DNA of 64,000 nucleotides from positions 124,001 to 188,000 of the forward strand of contig NZ_BSSU01000003.1 of NCBI RefSeq assembly GCF_030161415.1, given 5' to 3'. Source of the stretch: Thalassotalea eurytherma. GTDB lineage: Bacteria > Pseudomonadota > Gammaproteobacteria > Enterobacterales > Alteromonadaceae. Shown piece by piece: positions 44,418-54,285 of the stretch. The notes beneath the pieces are model-generated. The model saw nothing but the letters and a program-made list of their open reading frames with translations, was not told the origin of the DNA and ran no database searches. Every line of letters starts with the position of its first letter. The stretch's first letter is position 1. A program made the position numbers and the translations under genes.

Positions 44418-45605
44418 ATGTCCAACACTTTAGCCACAAGAAAAACAGCTAAATCTCGATTTCCTCTTTTATCTTTTATAGGCGCGGTTACATTATCAGC
44501 GATGACAATGGCGCAGGCAGCTATTATTCCTGAGCCTCCGCAAATTAACGCTAAAGGTCATATTTTACTTGATTACACAACAGGTAAAGTGATTGCAGAA
44601 GGCAATGCTGATAGCCAACTAGCACCAGCAAGTTTAACTAAGATGATGACGAGCTATATCATCGGTAAAGAAATTGCTGATGGCAATATTAGCCCATCAG
44701 ACAAAGTGACAATTAGTGAAGATGCTTGGGCGAAAAACTTCCCTGATTCATCAAAAATGTTTATTGAGGTAGGTACAGAAGTTACCGTAGATGACTTAAA
44801 TCAAGGTATTATCGTTGCTTCTGGTAATGATGCTTGTGTGGCTATGGCTGAACATATTGCCGGCAGTGAAAGTGCTTTTGCTGATCTGATGAACGCACAT
44901 GCAGAGCAATTGGGCATGAGCGCGTCATATTTTGAAAACAGTCATGGTTTGCATAGCCGAGACCACTTCACCACACCGCGCGATATGGCAACTTTAGCTA
45001 TTGCTTTAATTCGCGACGTGCCAAACGAATACGTACTTTATAAGCAAAAATCATATACCTACAACAACATCAAGCAGTACAACCGTAATAGCTTATTATG
45101 GGATAAAAGCATGAATGTTGACGGTATTAAAACAGGCCACACATCACAAGCTGGTTATAGTTTAGTAACTTCAGCTACTAAAGGTGGTATGCGTTTAGTG
45201 AGTGTTGTGATGGGCACTGAAAGCGAACGAGCGCGTAAAGTTGAAAGTAAAAAGTTATTAAACTACGGCTTTAGATTTTTTGAGACATTCACACCATATA
45301 ACGCAGGCGATAAATTTGCCGATCACCGTGTATGGATGGGTGATGTAGAACAAGTTGAGTTAGGTATTTTAACCGATACACCGATTACAATTCCTCGCGG
45401 TCAGCGTAAAAACTTAAAAGCTAACTTTGAATTAAATGAACAGTTAATTGCACCACTAGAAAAAGGCCAAGTTGTTGGTAAGGTGTTTTTGCAATTAGAG
45501 GGTGAAGACATTGCTTCATACCCACTTGTATCTTTAAAAGAAGTTAATGAAGGTAGCATGATTTCTCAAATGATGGACTACATTCAATTGCAGTTTATTG
45601 AATAA
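44418..45605 (+). CDS. dacA: D-alanyl-D-alanine carboxypeptidase (PBP5/6 type)
   Basis: Trims the terminal D-Ala from peptidoglycan side chains in the periplasm. A signal peptide (cleavage after AQA near residue 34) is followed by the active sites SLTK, SGN (in VASGNDACVAMAE) and KTG (GIKTGHTSQAGYS). The C-terminal amphipathic helix, SQMMDYIQLQFIE, anchors it to the inner membrane. Length 395 is typical. AGGTAAACC precedes the ATG and a terminator ends the unit. Confidence 0.97.
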   Translation: MSNTLATRKTAKSRFPLLSFIGAVTLSAMTMAQAAIIPEPPQINAKGHILLDYTTGKVIAEGNADSQLAPASLTKMMTSYIIGKEIADGNISPSDKVTISEDAWAKNFPDSSKMFIEVGTEVTVDDLNQGIIVASGNDACVAMAEHIAGSESAFADLMNAHAEQLGMSASYFENSHGLHSRDHFTTPRDMATLAIALIRDVPNEYVLYKQKSYTYNNIKQYNRNSLLWDKSMNVDGIKTGHTSQAGYSLVTSATKGGMRLVSVVMGTESERARKVESKKLLNYGFRFFETFTPYNAGDKFADHRVWMGDVEQVELGILTDTPITIPRGQRKNLKANFELNEQLIAPLEKGQVVGKVFLQLEGEDIASYPLVSLKEVNEGSMISQMMDYIQLQFIE

Positions 45606-45628
45606 ACTACGCATAAATTAGTTAGTGT

Positions 45629-45656
45629 AAAAATCCCAGCTTGCTGGGATTTTTTG
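45629..45656 (+). terminator. Terminator after dacA
   Basis: AAAATCCCAGC and GCTGGGATTTT pair with a TT loop and are followed by T residues. Confidence 0.9.
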
Positions 45657-45799
45657 TTTATAGCATTCAATAACGTCACATATAAATAGAAGGTTTTCAT
45701 CTAACTAGGATCCAAACCACGTCATAACAAAAGCGGCTCATATCCTCTATCATTCCTCGGCCTTTAGAGAAAAACATCACATCACGACTTTAAAATCTA

Positions 45800-45828
45800 T
45801 TGGCATAGCCCCATATGACAAATAATGT
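45800..45828 (+). promoter_or_regulatory. Candidate sigma70 promoter for ybeD-lipBA
   Basis: TTGGCA at 45800-45805 and TAATGT at 45823-45828 are separated by the ideal 17 bases, about 70 bases upstream of ybeD and after the dacA terminator, in a 291-base gap with no gene. Confidence 0.4.
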
Positions 45829-45896
45829 TAAAATATCGCCATTTTTAGCAAGCTAAAATTTTTACGTGTTTAGCTTGATTGATTAAGAGTACCAAG

Positions 45897-46160
45897 ATGA
45901 AAACGAAGTTTGATGAACTGTTAGAATTCCCTACCGTATTAAATTTTAAGGTAATGGGTGTTGCATGTGATGAATTACCTGACCTGATCATTGCAGAATT
46001 GCAAAAACATACACCTGGAGATTACACAACGAAGATCAAACCAAGTTCAAAAGGTAATTACCACTCTGTATCGATCCCTGTTCGCGTAACATCAAAAGAG
46101 CATATTGAGCTTATCTATAAAACGTTAAACGATATTGAACAAGTAAGATACGTTTTATAG
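45897..46160 (+). CDS. ybeD: YbeD family protein (DUF493/UPF0250)
   Basis: An 87-residue ferredoxin-like alpha/beta protein. MKTKFDELLEFPTVLNFKVMG and the ending with YKTLNDIEQVRYVL match YbeD closely. ATG 45897 with AAGAG upstream is preferred to the frame start at 45879. It lies between dacA and lipB as in E. coli, where function remains unclear; a regulatory ACT-like role has been suggested from the fold. Confidence 0.93.
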   Translation: MKTKFDELLEFPTVLNFKVMGVACDELPDLIIAELQKHTPGDYTTKIKPSSKGNYHSVSIPVRVTSKEHIELIYKTLNDIEQVRYVL

Positions 46161-46241
46161 AACACCATGTAGATAATATCGGTGATATCGATATTAAATT
46201 TGGTTACAATACTAACAATCAAAACAAAGCGAGATTAAAGC

Positions 46242-46901
46242 TTGCAAGAATCGTTAATTATTCGACAGCTAGCCGACATGGAATATACCCGTGTATGGCA
46301 AGCGATGCAAAAATTCACTGATGAACGTGATGACACGGTATTAGATGAATTATGGCTAGTAGAGCATCCGCCGGTTTTTACTCAAGGTCAAGCGGGTAAA
46401 GAAGAACACCTATTGATGCCTGGAGATATTCCAGTTGTCCAAGTAGATAGAGGTGGTCAAGTAACCTATCATGGTCCCGGCCAACAAGTGATTTACTTCA
46501 TGATTAACCTACGTCGTCGAAAAATGGGCGTGAGAGAACTCGTCACACTAATCGAAAACGCTATCGTGGCATGTTTAGCACGCTACGATATTAAAGCATA
46601 CGCAAAGCCAGACGCACCAGGCGTTTACGTTGACGAGAAAAAAGTCGCATCGTTAGGCCTGCGGGTCAGAAAAGGTTGTTCATTTCATGGTTTAGCATTA
46701 AATATTGATATGGATTTAGAACCATTTTTACGCATAAACCCGTGTGGTTACGCAGGGTTAGAAATGATCCAAACGAAGAATATTCAAGGGCCTCAAACGG
46801 TTGAAGAAGCCGGCAAGGCATTAACGGAAGAACTTATTACACTATTTAAAGCAACAGACGTTCGCTATGAATCAGGATTAGAACTAGCATATGACCACTA
46901 A
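46242..46901 (+). CDS. lipB: Octanoyl-ACP: protein N-octanoyltransferase
   Basis: Transfers octanoate from acyl carrier protein to lipoyl domains. The core [20 protein letters not shown] has the catalytic Lys/Cys neighbourhood, and [28 protein letters not shown] carries the catalytic Cys. Length 219 is normal. The start is TTG 46242 with GAG about ten bases upstream; the residues after it align with the E. coli N-terminus, while the first ATG would lose conserved sequence. It overlaps lipA by 11 bases. Confidence 0.94.
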   Translation: MQESLIIRQLADMEYTRVWQAMQKFTDERDDTVLDELWLVEHPPVFTQGQAGKEEHLLMPGDIPVVQVDRGGQVTYHGPGQQVIYFMINLRRRKMGVRELVTLIENAIVACLARYDIKAYAKPDAPGVYVDEKKVASLGLRVRKGCSFHGLALNIDMDLEPFLRINPCGYAGLEMIQTKNIQGPQTVEEAGKALTEELITLFKATDVRYESGLELAYDH

Positions 46902-47859
46902 ATCTTCTCGCATTACTCCAGGCACAAAATTACGTGACGCTGAAAAAATGGCGCACATTCCTATTAAAGTAGTGCCTTCTGAGCGCGAAACAATGTTAAG
47001 AAAGCCAGATTGGTTACGCATTAAGTTGCCGCGCAGTTCAGAACGTATTGACCATATAAAACAATCATTACGTAAGCATAATTTACACTCTGTTTGTGAA
47101 GAAGCGTCTTGCCCTAACCTATCAGAATGTTTTAACCACGGTACAGCAACCTTTATGATTTTAGGTGATATTTGTACGCGTCGTTGTCCATTTTGTGATG
47201 TTGGCCATGGCCGTCCACTAGCACCTGATGCAAATGAGCCAGAGAAGCTGGCATTAACGTTAAAAGATATGGCGTTAAAATACGTTGTTATTACGTCTGT
47301 AGACCGTGACGATTTGCGAGACGGCGGCGCAAGTCAATTTGCTGAATGTATTAAAGAAATAGACAAGCATGCACCGAATACAAAAGTTGAAATTTTAGTA
47401 CCAGATTTTCGTGGCCGAATGGATCGCGCACTTGACGTACTAAATGCTCATCCACCGCATGTATTTAACCATAACTTAGAGACGGCACCTCGTTTATATA
47501 CGAAAGCGCGTCCTGGTGCCAACTATCAATGGTCACTCGATTTACTGAAAAAGTTTGGTGAAGCTAACCCTAATGTACCAACAAAGTCGGGTCTTATGGT
47601 TGGTTTAGGCGAAACTAATGAAGAAATCTTACAGGTGATGCGCGATTTACGTGCTCACGGTGTAACGATGTTAACGATAGGTCAATACCTACAACCAAGT
47701 AAACATCACTTACCTGTTGAGCGTTATGTTCACCCTGACGATTTTGACATGTTTAAACGAGAAGCCGACAAGATGGGTTTTGAACATGCGGCTTGTGGAC
47801 CACTCGTTCGCTCAAGTTACCACGCAGACAAGCAGGCAGCTGGTGAAGAAGTAAAATAA
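46891..47859 (+). CDS. lipA: Lipoyl synthase
   Basis: Radical-SAM enzyme that inserts two sulfur atoms into the octanoyl group. The auxiliary cluster motif [13 protein letters not shown] (CX4CX5C) and the radical-SAM motif CTRRCPFC (CX3CX2C) are both intact, and the family-specific RSSYHA near the C-terminus is present. Length 322 matches E. coli LipA (321). ATG 46891 overlaps the lipB end, so the pair is translationally coupled, and a long terminator follows. Confidence 0.98.
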   Translation: MTTKSSRITPGTKLRDAEKMAHIPIKVVPSERETMLRKPDWLRIKLPRSSERIDHIKQSLRKHNLHSVCEEASCPNLSECFNHGTATFMILGDICTRRCPFCDVGHGRPLAPDANEPEKLALTLKDMALKYVVITSVDRDDLRDGGASQFAECIKEIDKHAPNTKVEILVPDFRGRMDRALDVLNAHPPHVFNHNLETAPRLYTKARPGANYQWSLDLLKKFGEANPNVPTKSGLMVGLGETNEEILQVMRDLRAHGVTMLTIGQYLQPSKHHLPVERYVHPDDFDMFKREADKMGFEHAACGPLVRSSYHADKQAAGEEVK

Positions 47860-47880
47860 TCTTACTGGTTAACTAACAAC

Positions 47881-47920
47881 AAAAGGCCCAGAGTAAATAC
47901 ATTTACTCTGGGCCTTTTTT
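47881..47920. terminator. Bidirectional terminator between lipA and aroC
   Basis: Seventeen-base perfect arms (GGCCCAGAGTAAA core with A- and T-tracts) with a four-base loop lie between the convergent lipA and aroC genes. Confidence 0.93.
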
Positions 47921-47940
47921 ATTTTATATCACTTAGGTTA

Positions 47941-49026
47941 TTAAATTTTTGGAATATCACAAACAACGTCAGCATTTTGGCCACGATGACGTAAAAAATG
48001 ATCCATAAGTGTTAATGCCATCATTGCTTCTGCAATAGGAACAGCGCGAATGCCAACACAAGGATCATGGCGACCTTTGGTGATAATATCCATTTCGTTA
48101 CCGTCGACATCAATAGTTTTGCCACTCACACCGATACTCGACGTAGGCTTTAATGCTAAATGGGCAACAATGTCTTGCCCAGAAGAGATACCACCCAACA
48201 CGCCGCCGGCATGATTTGTCGCAAAGCCATCAGGTGTTAATTCGTCTCTATGCTCTGAGCCTTTTTGATTAACCACTTCAAAACCATCGCCTATCTCCAC
48301 ACCTTTTACGGCATTTATGCCCATTAACGCATGTGCGATGTCTGCGTCTAATCGATCAAATATTGGTTCACCTAAACCAACTGGCACGTGCTTAGCAACG
48401 ACTGTCACTTTAGCGCCAATAGAGTCTTTTTGACGAATGATGCCACGTAAAGTCTCATCCAATTGCTCAAGTTTTGATTCATCGGGGAAGAAAAATGGAT
48501 TGCTTTCCACTAATTGCCAATCAAATTGTTCTGCTTTGATATCGGCAATTTGGCTAACACAACCATGAATGGCAATACCAAGCTTTTGCTTTAAGTATTT
48601 TTTAGCAATCGCACCTGCAGCGACGCGCATTGCCGTTTCTCGCGCAGAAGAGCGTCCACCGCCACGATAGTCTCGAAAACCATATTTTTGACTATAGGTA
48701 TAGTCTGCGTGGCCAGGTCTAAAAGAGGTCGCGATATTGCCATAATCTTTAGAGCGTTGATCGGTATTCTTGATCACTAATCCAATTGGCGTACCAGTTG
48801 TTCTACCTTCAAAGACACCCGACATTATCGTTACTTCATCTTCTTCTCGACGCGCCGTTGTATAACGTGATGTGCCAGGTTTACGACGATCTAAATCAAG
48901 TTGTAAGTCGCTTTCATTAAGCTCAATTCCCGGAGGACAGCCATCGATAATTGCACCTAAACCTAAACCATGACTTTCGCCATAGGTTGTCACTGTAAAT
49001 AGCTTTCCAAAAGTATTGCCTGACAT
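47941..49026 (-). CDS. aroC: Chorismate synthase
   Basis: FMN-dependent last step of the shikimate pathway, making chorismate from EPSP. The start [43 protein letters not shown] and [18 protein letters not shown] are the four family signatures. Length 361 equals E. coli. Starts ATG 49026 and follows prmB by three bases, the conserved prmB-aroC order. Entirely ordinary. Confidence 0.98.
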   Translation of the reverse strand: MSGNTFGKLFTVTTYGESHGLGLGAIIDGCPPGIELNESDLQLDLDRRKPGTSRYTTARREEDEVTIMSGVFEGRTTGTPIGLVIKNTDQRSKDYGNIATSFRPGHADYTYSQKYGFRDYRGGGRSSARETAMRVAAGAIAKKYLKQKLGIAIHGCVSQIADIKAEQFDWQLVESNPFFFPDESKLEQLDETLRGIIRQKDSIGAKVTVVAKHVPVGLGEPIFDRLDADIAHALMGINAVKGVEIGDGFEVVNQKGSEHRDELTPDGFATNHAGGVLGGISSGQDIVAHLALKPTSSIGVSGKTIDVDGNEMDIITKGRHDPCVGIRAVPIAEAMMALTLMDHFLRHRGQNADVVCDIPKI

Positions 49027-49029
49027 GAA

Positions 49030-49965
49030 TTACGCTCTTGCTTTAAAAATTTCTGAATATTGTTCTAACTGTGATTTTGTTAACCTGAAAACACCATGAC
49101 CACCCTTTTCAAAGGTGATCCAATCAAAGTCGACTTCAGGGTATTGTGCTTCTACATGAACTTGAGAATTACCCACTTCACAAATAAGAACGCCCCGTTC
49201 ACTCAAATGGTTTGCTGCTTGCGCAAGTATCTTACGCGTAATATCTAAACCATCATTGCCGCTGCCAAGTCCCATTTCAGGTTCATGCAAAAACTCTTGC
49301 GGCAACGCATCAACGTCTTCTTGATCGACATAAGGTGGATTAGTCACAATTAAATCATAAACTTGCTCTTCAACCCCAGAGAAAATATCAGATTGAATTG
49401 GAATAACTTGTTCCATCAACCCATGGCTTTCAATGTTGATTTGGCAAACATTTAACGCGTCAATACTCAGATCAACAGCGTCTACTTCCGCTTCAGGAAA
49501 TTGATAGGCACAAGCGATGGCAATACAGCCACTACCGGTGCATAAATCGAGGATTCGGCTTGGTTTGCTACCTTCGCTAAGTTGATCGTTAAATTTATTG
49601 AGAATAAGTTCGCCAATTGGTGAACGGGGCACTAATACGCGTTCGTCAACATAGAAAGGCAGCCCAGCAAAGTTTGCTTGGTTTGTTAAATATGCAGCTG
49701 GAATTTCTTCATTAATGCGACGCTGATAAAGCGCGAGTAACTCTTTCTTTTCTTGTAGCGTTAACTTACAACTTACCACTTGGGAAAAAAGATTATCTGG
49801 CAAGTTCAGGGTGAACATCGTTAGAAAAACAGCTTCGTCCCAAGCATTATCAGTACCATGACCAAAGTATAAGCCGGCTTGGTTAAAAGCACTTGCGCCA
49901 AAGCGCACAAAATCATTAATTGTAGTTAGTTCTGACGAAAGTTGTTCTATTGGTTGGTCTGTCAC
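49030..49965 (-). CDS. prmB: 50S ribosomal protein L3 N5-glutamine methyltransferase
   Basis: SAM-dependent methyltransferase for a glutamine of ribosomal protein L3. The glutamine-binding motif NPPYVD, the SAM loop ILDLCTGSGCIAIA, and the PrmB-type start with RFGASAFNQAGLYFGHGTDNAWDEA are present, the last separating PrmB from PrmC. Length 311 is normal. Three bases upstream of aroC on the minus strand; divergent from smrB. Confidence 0.96.
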   Translation of the reverse strand: MTDQPIEQLSSELTTINDFVRFGASAFNQAGLYFGHGTDNAWDEAVFLTMFTLNLPDNLFSQVVSCKLTLQEKKELLALYQRRINEEIPAAYLTNQANFAGLPFYVDERVLVPRSPIGELILNKFNDQLSEGSKPSRILDLCTGSGCIAIACAYQFPEAEVDAVDLSIDALNVCQINIESHGLMEQVIPIQSDIFSGVEEQVYDLIVTNPPYVDQEDVDALPQEFLHEPEMGLGSGNDGLDITRKILAQAANHLSERGVLICEVGNSQVHVEAQYPEVDFDWITFEKGGHGVFRLTKSQLEQYSEIFKARA

Positions 49966-50051
49966 CGATAACCCCTTGTAAAATCGATATTGCTTAAAAT
50001 CTATTGGTGTTCATTTCTTGTTATTTTAGCCAGATGATTTAGACTGCGCTT

Positions 50052-50591
50052 ATGAAATTCAAAGACCTTCTATCTGAACAAGAAAAACAACAATTTAAAG
50101 ACGCTGTAGGTAAGATAAAACCTATGGTGCAAGACAAGATACACCCAGCGAAAAAAACGGGCAAGCCAAAAACGCAAATCGCGCAAAATAAGACGAAAAA
50201 ACAGATAGCCGAGTTTCATTTTTCTGATGAATTTGAGCCTAACCTAAACCAACATGGCCCAATGAAGTATGTTCGTGAAGATGTTGACTCGTTTGAGGCT
50301 AAGAATTTACGCCGTGGTGTTTATAATCCTGACTTAATACTCGATTTACATGGCTTAGACCAACACGCTGCGAAAAAAGAAATTGCCGCTTTATTATATG
50401 CTTGTCAAAAAGAGCATGCGCAATGTGTTTGCATCGTTCACGGAATTGGCTCACGCATATTAAAAAATAAAGTGCCTCATTGGCTAGTACAGCACCCTGA
50501 TGTAATGGCTTTCCATCAAGCGCCGTTGGAATTTGGTGGTGATGGCGCTCTCCTCGTTCTTATTGAACTCAAAGACAAATTTGTTCGTTAG
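50052..50591 (+). CDS. smrB: Ribosome-rescue endonuclease SmrB
   Basis: Smr-domain nuclease that cuts mRNA between collided ribosomes. The Smr domain fills residues about 95-175, with LDLHGLDQHAAKKEI and the HGIGSRILKNKVPHWL loop; the DLHGL and HGxG motifs are the known catalytic ones. An N-terminal basic extension of about 90 residues fits the ribosome-binding part. Length 179 matches E. coli SmrB (183). Divergent from prmB as in many gammaproteobacteria. Confidence 0.95.
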   Translation: MKFKDLLSEQEKQQFKDAVGKIKPMVQDKIHPAKKTGKPKTQIAQNKTKKQIAEFHFSDEFEPNLNQHGPMKYVREDVDSFEAKNLRRGVYNPDLILDLHGLDQHAAKKEIAALLYACQKEHAQCVCIVHGIGSRILKNKVPHWLVQHPDVMAFHQAPLEFGGDGALLVLIELKDKFVR

Positions 50592-50602
50592 CTAAAAAAT
50601 AC

Positions 50603-51079
50603 TTAATGTGAAACCATTGGCGCATTTAAAGTAAGTAATTCACCTAAACTTGTTTCAGGGTTATATTCTATTTGCGCGATTGATGCCGTTTGAAATATTG
50701 GCGATGCCGCCCCAGCAGTTAAAGACTCAACTAAATAGCTCACTATAGGCATATGACAAACAAGCAAAATATTGTCATACGTGTTTTCAGCTAACAATCC
50801 ATCAATATAATCGTGAACGCCTTTAGCATCACCTTCAGGTGTTATCAGTGTTAATGTCTTTACTTTATCTTTCTGCCCAAGTTTAGTAGCGACAATATCT
50901 GCTGTTTGAAGCGCACGTATAAAAGGGCTTTGAAAAATCACATCAAAGGTAATTTCGTGACAATGCAGATAGGCTGCCATTTTCTCAACTTCAATTTGCC
51001 CATGTTCAGTCAATGCTCTTTGCTCATCTGAGCTTGCATACCCTTGAGCTTGGCCATGACGCATAATAAAAATTTGCAT
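50603..51079 (-). CDS. sixA: Phosphohistidine phosphatase SixA
   Basis: Histidine phosphatase superfamily protein of 158 residues. The start MQIFIMRHGQAQ contains the RHG catalytic triplet, and HMPIVSYLVESL holds the second catalytic His. The size and the short linker fit SixA, which removes phosphate from histidines of the ArcB or PTS-Ntr relay. Convergent with smrB, stops 11 bases apart, with no clear terminator between. Confidence 0.95.
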   Translation of the reverse strand: MQIFIMRHGQAQGYASSDEQRALTEHGQIEVEKMAAYLHCHEITFDVIFQSPFIRALQTADIVATKLGQKDKVKTLTLITPEGDAKGVHDYIDGLLAENTYDNILLVCHMPIVSYLVESLTAGAASPIFQTASIAQIEYNPETSLGELLTLNAPMVSH

Positions 51080-51233
51080 ACTACTCTCTTATTAACGGCT
51101 TTTTCAAAATAACCGAGGATGTCAGGCTATAGTAATAGAAACTTAACTAAAAACGTATAGTCAGATAAATATTTTAAACTTAAAACTCACTTAACAAGTA
51201 ATGTATTTAACATTATTTAGACGAATTCAATAT

Positions 51234-51250
51234 AAAGATCAACAGCCCTA
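51234..51250. repeat. Solo end related to the MITE-like element
   Basis: AAAGATCAACAGCCC here is identical over 15 bases to the right end of the element at 34164-34426 (from 34411 on), and is followed by TA. Only one C is missing against CCCC. No partner end was found within a few hundred bases. It lies in the 287-base gap between sixA and the M16 gene, about 115 bases before the start. Confidence 0.5.
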
Positions 51251-51366
51251 GTCAATTGAATTAATTTAGTAACATTATTGTGCTTGAAGTAATCTAGAAA
51301 TAGTATAGCTTTATAGGTAAAACAATTGCTTAGCTGTTATTGAAGATAACATCTTTGGAGAGTCGC

Positions 51367-54153
51367 TTGATAAAAAGCCCCAATGACAATAAAAATTATC
51401 ATTCATTGACCTTGGCAAATGGTTTACGTGTTTTATTGATTGAAAATACCGAAAGCCAAAAAGCAGCGGCCGCACTTGCTGTAAATGTTGGACATTTTAG
51501 TGATCCCAAGTCACGTCAAGGGATGGCGCACTTTCTTGAGCACATGCTATTCCTCGGCACCAAACACTTCCCTGACGGCAGCGAATACCAGCAATTTATT
51601 TCTAAAAATGGTGGCCACCACAATGCGTGGACCGCAACAGAGCATACGTGTTATTTCCTCGATATTTTTCACCAGGGTTTTGAACATGCACTGGAGCGTT
51701 TTAGTGACTTTTTTATCAACCCTTTATTATCGCAAGAGTTTATAGAAAAAGAGCGTCAAAATATCGATGCTGAATTTAAACTTAAATTGAAAGATGATAT
51801 TAGAAGGCTATACGACGTTCACAAAGAAACCATTAATCAAGCTCACCCTTTTTCGCAATTTAGCGTTGGTAATATTGATACCTTAGCCGATCGCGATGAT
51901 AGTAACGTGCGTGATGAGCTTGTAGCGTTTTATCAGCAACATTACTTCGCACAAAATATGACGCTCGCATTAGAAGGACCATTTTCAATTGATACATTGA
52001 AAGAAATGGCTACAAAGTACTTCAGCGCCATTGTTTCCAACGAAACGCCTAGACCCGCGATTGGTGAACCAATATACAAGCTAGCACATCAGCAAATAAA
52101 AATTGATGTTTGCCCTGTTAAAGATGATAGACAACTAATCATTAGTTTTTCACTGCCATGTTTAGATAGCTACTATAAGCACAAGCCCGAATCATTGATT
52201 GCCTATCTTATCGGCCACGAAGGGCCAGGCAGTCTTCTTTCATACCTAAAGAAAAAACATTGGGCCTTAAGACTAAGTGCTGGTTCAGGTATCCATGGTT
52301 CTAACTTTAAAGACTTCAATATATCGATAGCATTAACGGAAAGAGGTGAGTCACATATTGATGACATCATCGGTGCTTTTTTCAGTTATATGGAGTTACT
52401 AAAAAGTGCCCCCATCGATGAAACCTATTTTGAAGAAAAGAAGGCAATTTCCGCACTATCCTTTAACTTTCAAGAACGCGTAAAACCTATTGAATCGGTA
52501 AGCCATTTAGTGATGAACATGCATTACTACCCTAGTGAGCATTACATTTATGGCGACTACATTATGGAAGATATTAATCAGCCATATCTAGAGATGATAA
52601 TGTCTTATTTAACGCCGACTAATTTACGTATTATGCATGTATCGAAACAATTAAGTTATGATACAACAAGCCACTGGTATCAAGTGCCCTACTCGGTTAC
52701 TCCGATTACGAATGAACAAATTACTAGATGGCAGTCTCCTGAACCTCATGATGATATTCATCTTCCTGAGAAAAACCCTTATATCGTTAAAGCCCCTAAA
52801 ATTGTCGAAAAGGAAAAAATACAATCACAGCCTGAGATCATAGACAAAAGTAATGGTATTACCGCTTGGTTCAAACAAGACCAAAGCTTTGAAATCCCCA
52901 AAGGTTACATCTATTTAAATATCGACATACCTGTGTGTGTAAGTAGTGACATCAATATCGCGATGACACGACTGTTCATTAACCTCTTTTCAGATAACGT
53001 AACTGAAGAGCATTACAATGCCGAATTAGCCGGAATGCATTACCACTTATACCCTCATCAAAGTGGGATGACATTGCAAATATCAGGTGTCAGTGAGAAG
53101 CAGCCATTGCTTTTAGAAAAGTTATTAAACTCTTTGCGCAATCAATCGTTCTGTGAAGAAAAGTTTAATCTTTTTAAATTTCAACTCATCAAGTACATAA
53201 AAAACACGCAAGATAGTAAATCAATATCGCAACTATTTTCTGCTTTAAGCAGTACGTTACAACCTCAAAAATTAGGGGCGAAAGACTATATAGAAGTGCT
53301 CAATAGCGTCACTTATGAATCGTTTATCTCCTTTTATCAAACGCTTTTTACACATATCTACCTAGAATTTTTTATTCACGGTAATTGGCAACAACACCAT
53401 GCTCAAACAATGACGAATATTATTAAAACAGGTTTTGCTAACTGTATTGATGATAACGCTCAACTTGAAGTACCAGTAATAGATACCCGTGGTGAAGGCA
53501 CTTTGAATCACTTCATTACACTTAAAGATCACGATCAAGCATCGATTATCTACTTTGCTTTTGCTGACAAATCTATTCAAACCATGGCATATGCAATGGT
53601 GGTAAGCCAGTTATTGTCGCCGCACTTTTTTGAACAAATGCGAACCGAAAAACAGTTTGGTTACTTGGTCGGTGTTGGTTATGTACCAACAGGCTATTTT
53701 CCAGGCATCGCACTTTATATTCAATCACCTCATACCGACGCAAAAACGCTTTCTAACGAGATTAGTTTATTTGTTGCCTCTAGTATTGCACTTGTTGATC
53801 AATTAACAGAGCAAGAGTGGCACTCGTTAAGAGCAGGCCTTGCCGGTCAGTTATTAGAAAAAGACGCGAGTTTACGAATTAAAAGCCAACGTTTTTGGGC
53901 GTCAATAACCAGTAAAGATGTTAAGTTCAACAACAAGAATCGACTGATAGATGTCGTCAGTAAAATGGAGTTAGACGAGATAAAAGCATTCATTTCGACC
54001 AACTTGCTTGATGATAGCAATCTGTCGATTTCACCAGATCATATAAGGCTTTTGACTGAAGGCGCTGCAGAAAACAACATAAAATGTAGCGTTGGTAGTG
54101 ACTTACAAGAAGTTAGCAATAAACTGCTAAAAACAGGTAAAATAAAATATTAA
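51367..54153 (+). CDS. M16-family (insulinase/pitrilysin) metallopeptidase
   Basis: Zinc peptidase with the inverted motif HFLEH in MAHFLEHMLFLGTKHFP and the third ligand Glu further on in KERQNIDAEF. The whole chain of about 928 residues has the four M16 half-domains of insulinase/protease III and two NG-type and R/Y segments typical of the C-terminal half. No signal peptide, so cytoplasmic, unlike E. coli PtrA. The start is TTG 51367: GGAG sits six bases upstream and MIKSPNDNKNYHSLTLANG matches relatives; the TTG at 51340 has no ribosome-binding site. Likely degrades small peptides. Confidence 0.9.
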   Translation: MIKSPNDNKNYHSLTLANGLRVLLIENTESQKAAAALAVNVGHFSDPKSRQGMAHFLEHMLFLGTKHFPDGSEYQQFISKNGGHHNAWTATEHTCYFLDIFHQGFEHALERFSDFFINPLLSQEFIEKERQNIDAEFKLKLKDDIRRLYDVHKETINQAHPFSQFSVGNIDTLADRDDSNVRDELVAFYQQHYFAQNMTLALEGPFSIDTLKEMATKYFSAIVSNETPRPAIGEPIYKLAHQQIKIDVCPVKDDRQLIISFSLPCLDSYYKHKPESLIAYLIGHEGPGSLLSYLKKKHWALRLSAGSGIHGSNFKDFNISIALTERGESHIDDIIGAFFSYMELLKSAPIDETYFEEKKAISALSFNFQERVKPIESVSHLVMNMHYYPSEHYIYGDYIMEDINQPYLEMIMSYLTPTNLRIMHVSKQLSYDTTSHWYQVPYSVTPITNEQITRWQSPEPHDDIHLPEKNPYIVKAPKIVEKEKIQSQPEIIDKSNGITAWFKQDQSFEIPKGYIYLNIDIPVCVSSDINIAMTRLFINLFSDNVTEEHYNAELAGMHYHLYPHQSGMTLQISGVSEKQPLLLEKLLNSLRNQSFCEEKFNLFKFQLIKYIKNTQDSKSISQLFSALSSTLQPQKLGAKDYIEVLNSVTYESFISFYQTLFTHIYLEFFIHGNWQQHHAQTMTNIIKTGFANCIDDNAQLEVPVIDTRGEGTLNHFITLKDHDQASIIYFAFADKSIQTMAYAMVVSQLLSPHFFEQMRTEKQFGYLVGVGYVPTGYFPGIALYIQSPHTDAKTLSNEISLFVASSIALVDQLTEQEWHSLRAGLAGQLLEKDASLRIKSQRFWASITSKDVKFNNKNRLIDVVSKMELDEIKAFISTNLLDDSNLSISPDHIRLLTEGAAENNIKCSVGSDLQEVSNKLLKTGKIKY

Positions 54154-54285
54154 TTGGCCGATAACGTAATATCGACCGATTTTATTGACTTAGGTCTCTG
54201 CATCACATTAAATGGTTGAAACATTTACAAAACAATAACAAATGTGTGATGTCGACGTTTTCTTTTTTATAGCTAGGTAGTATAA

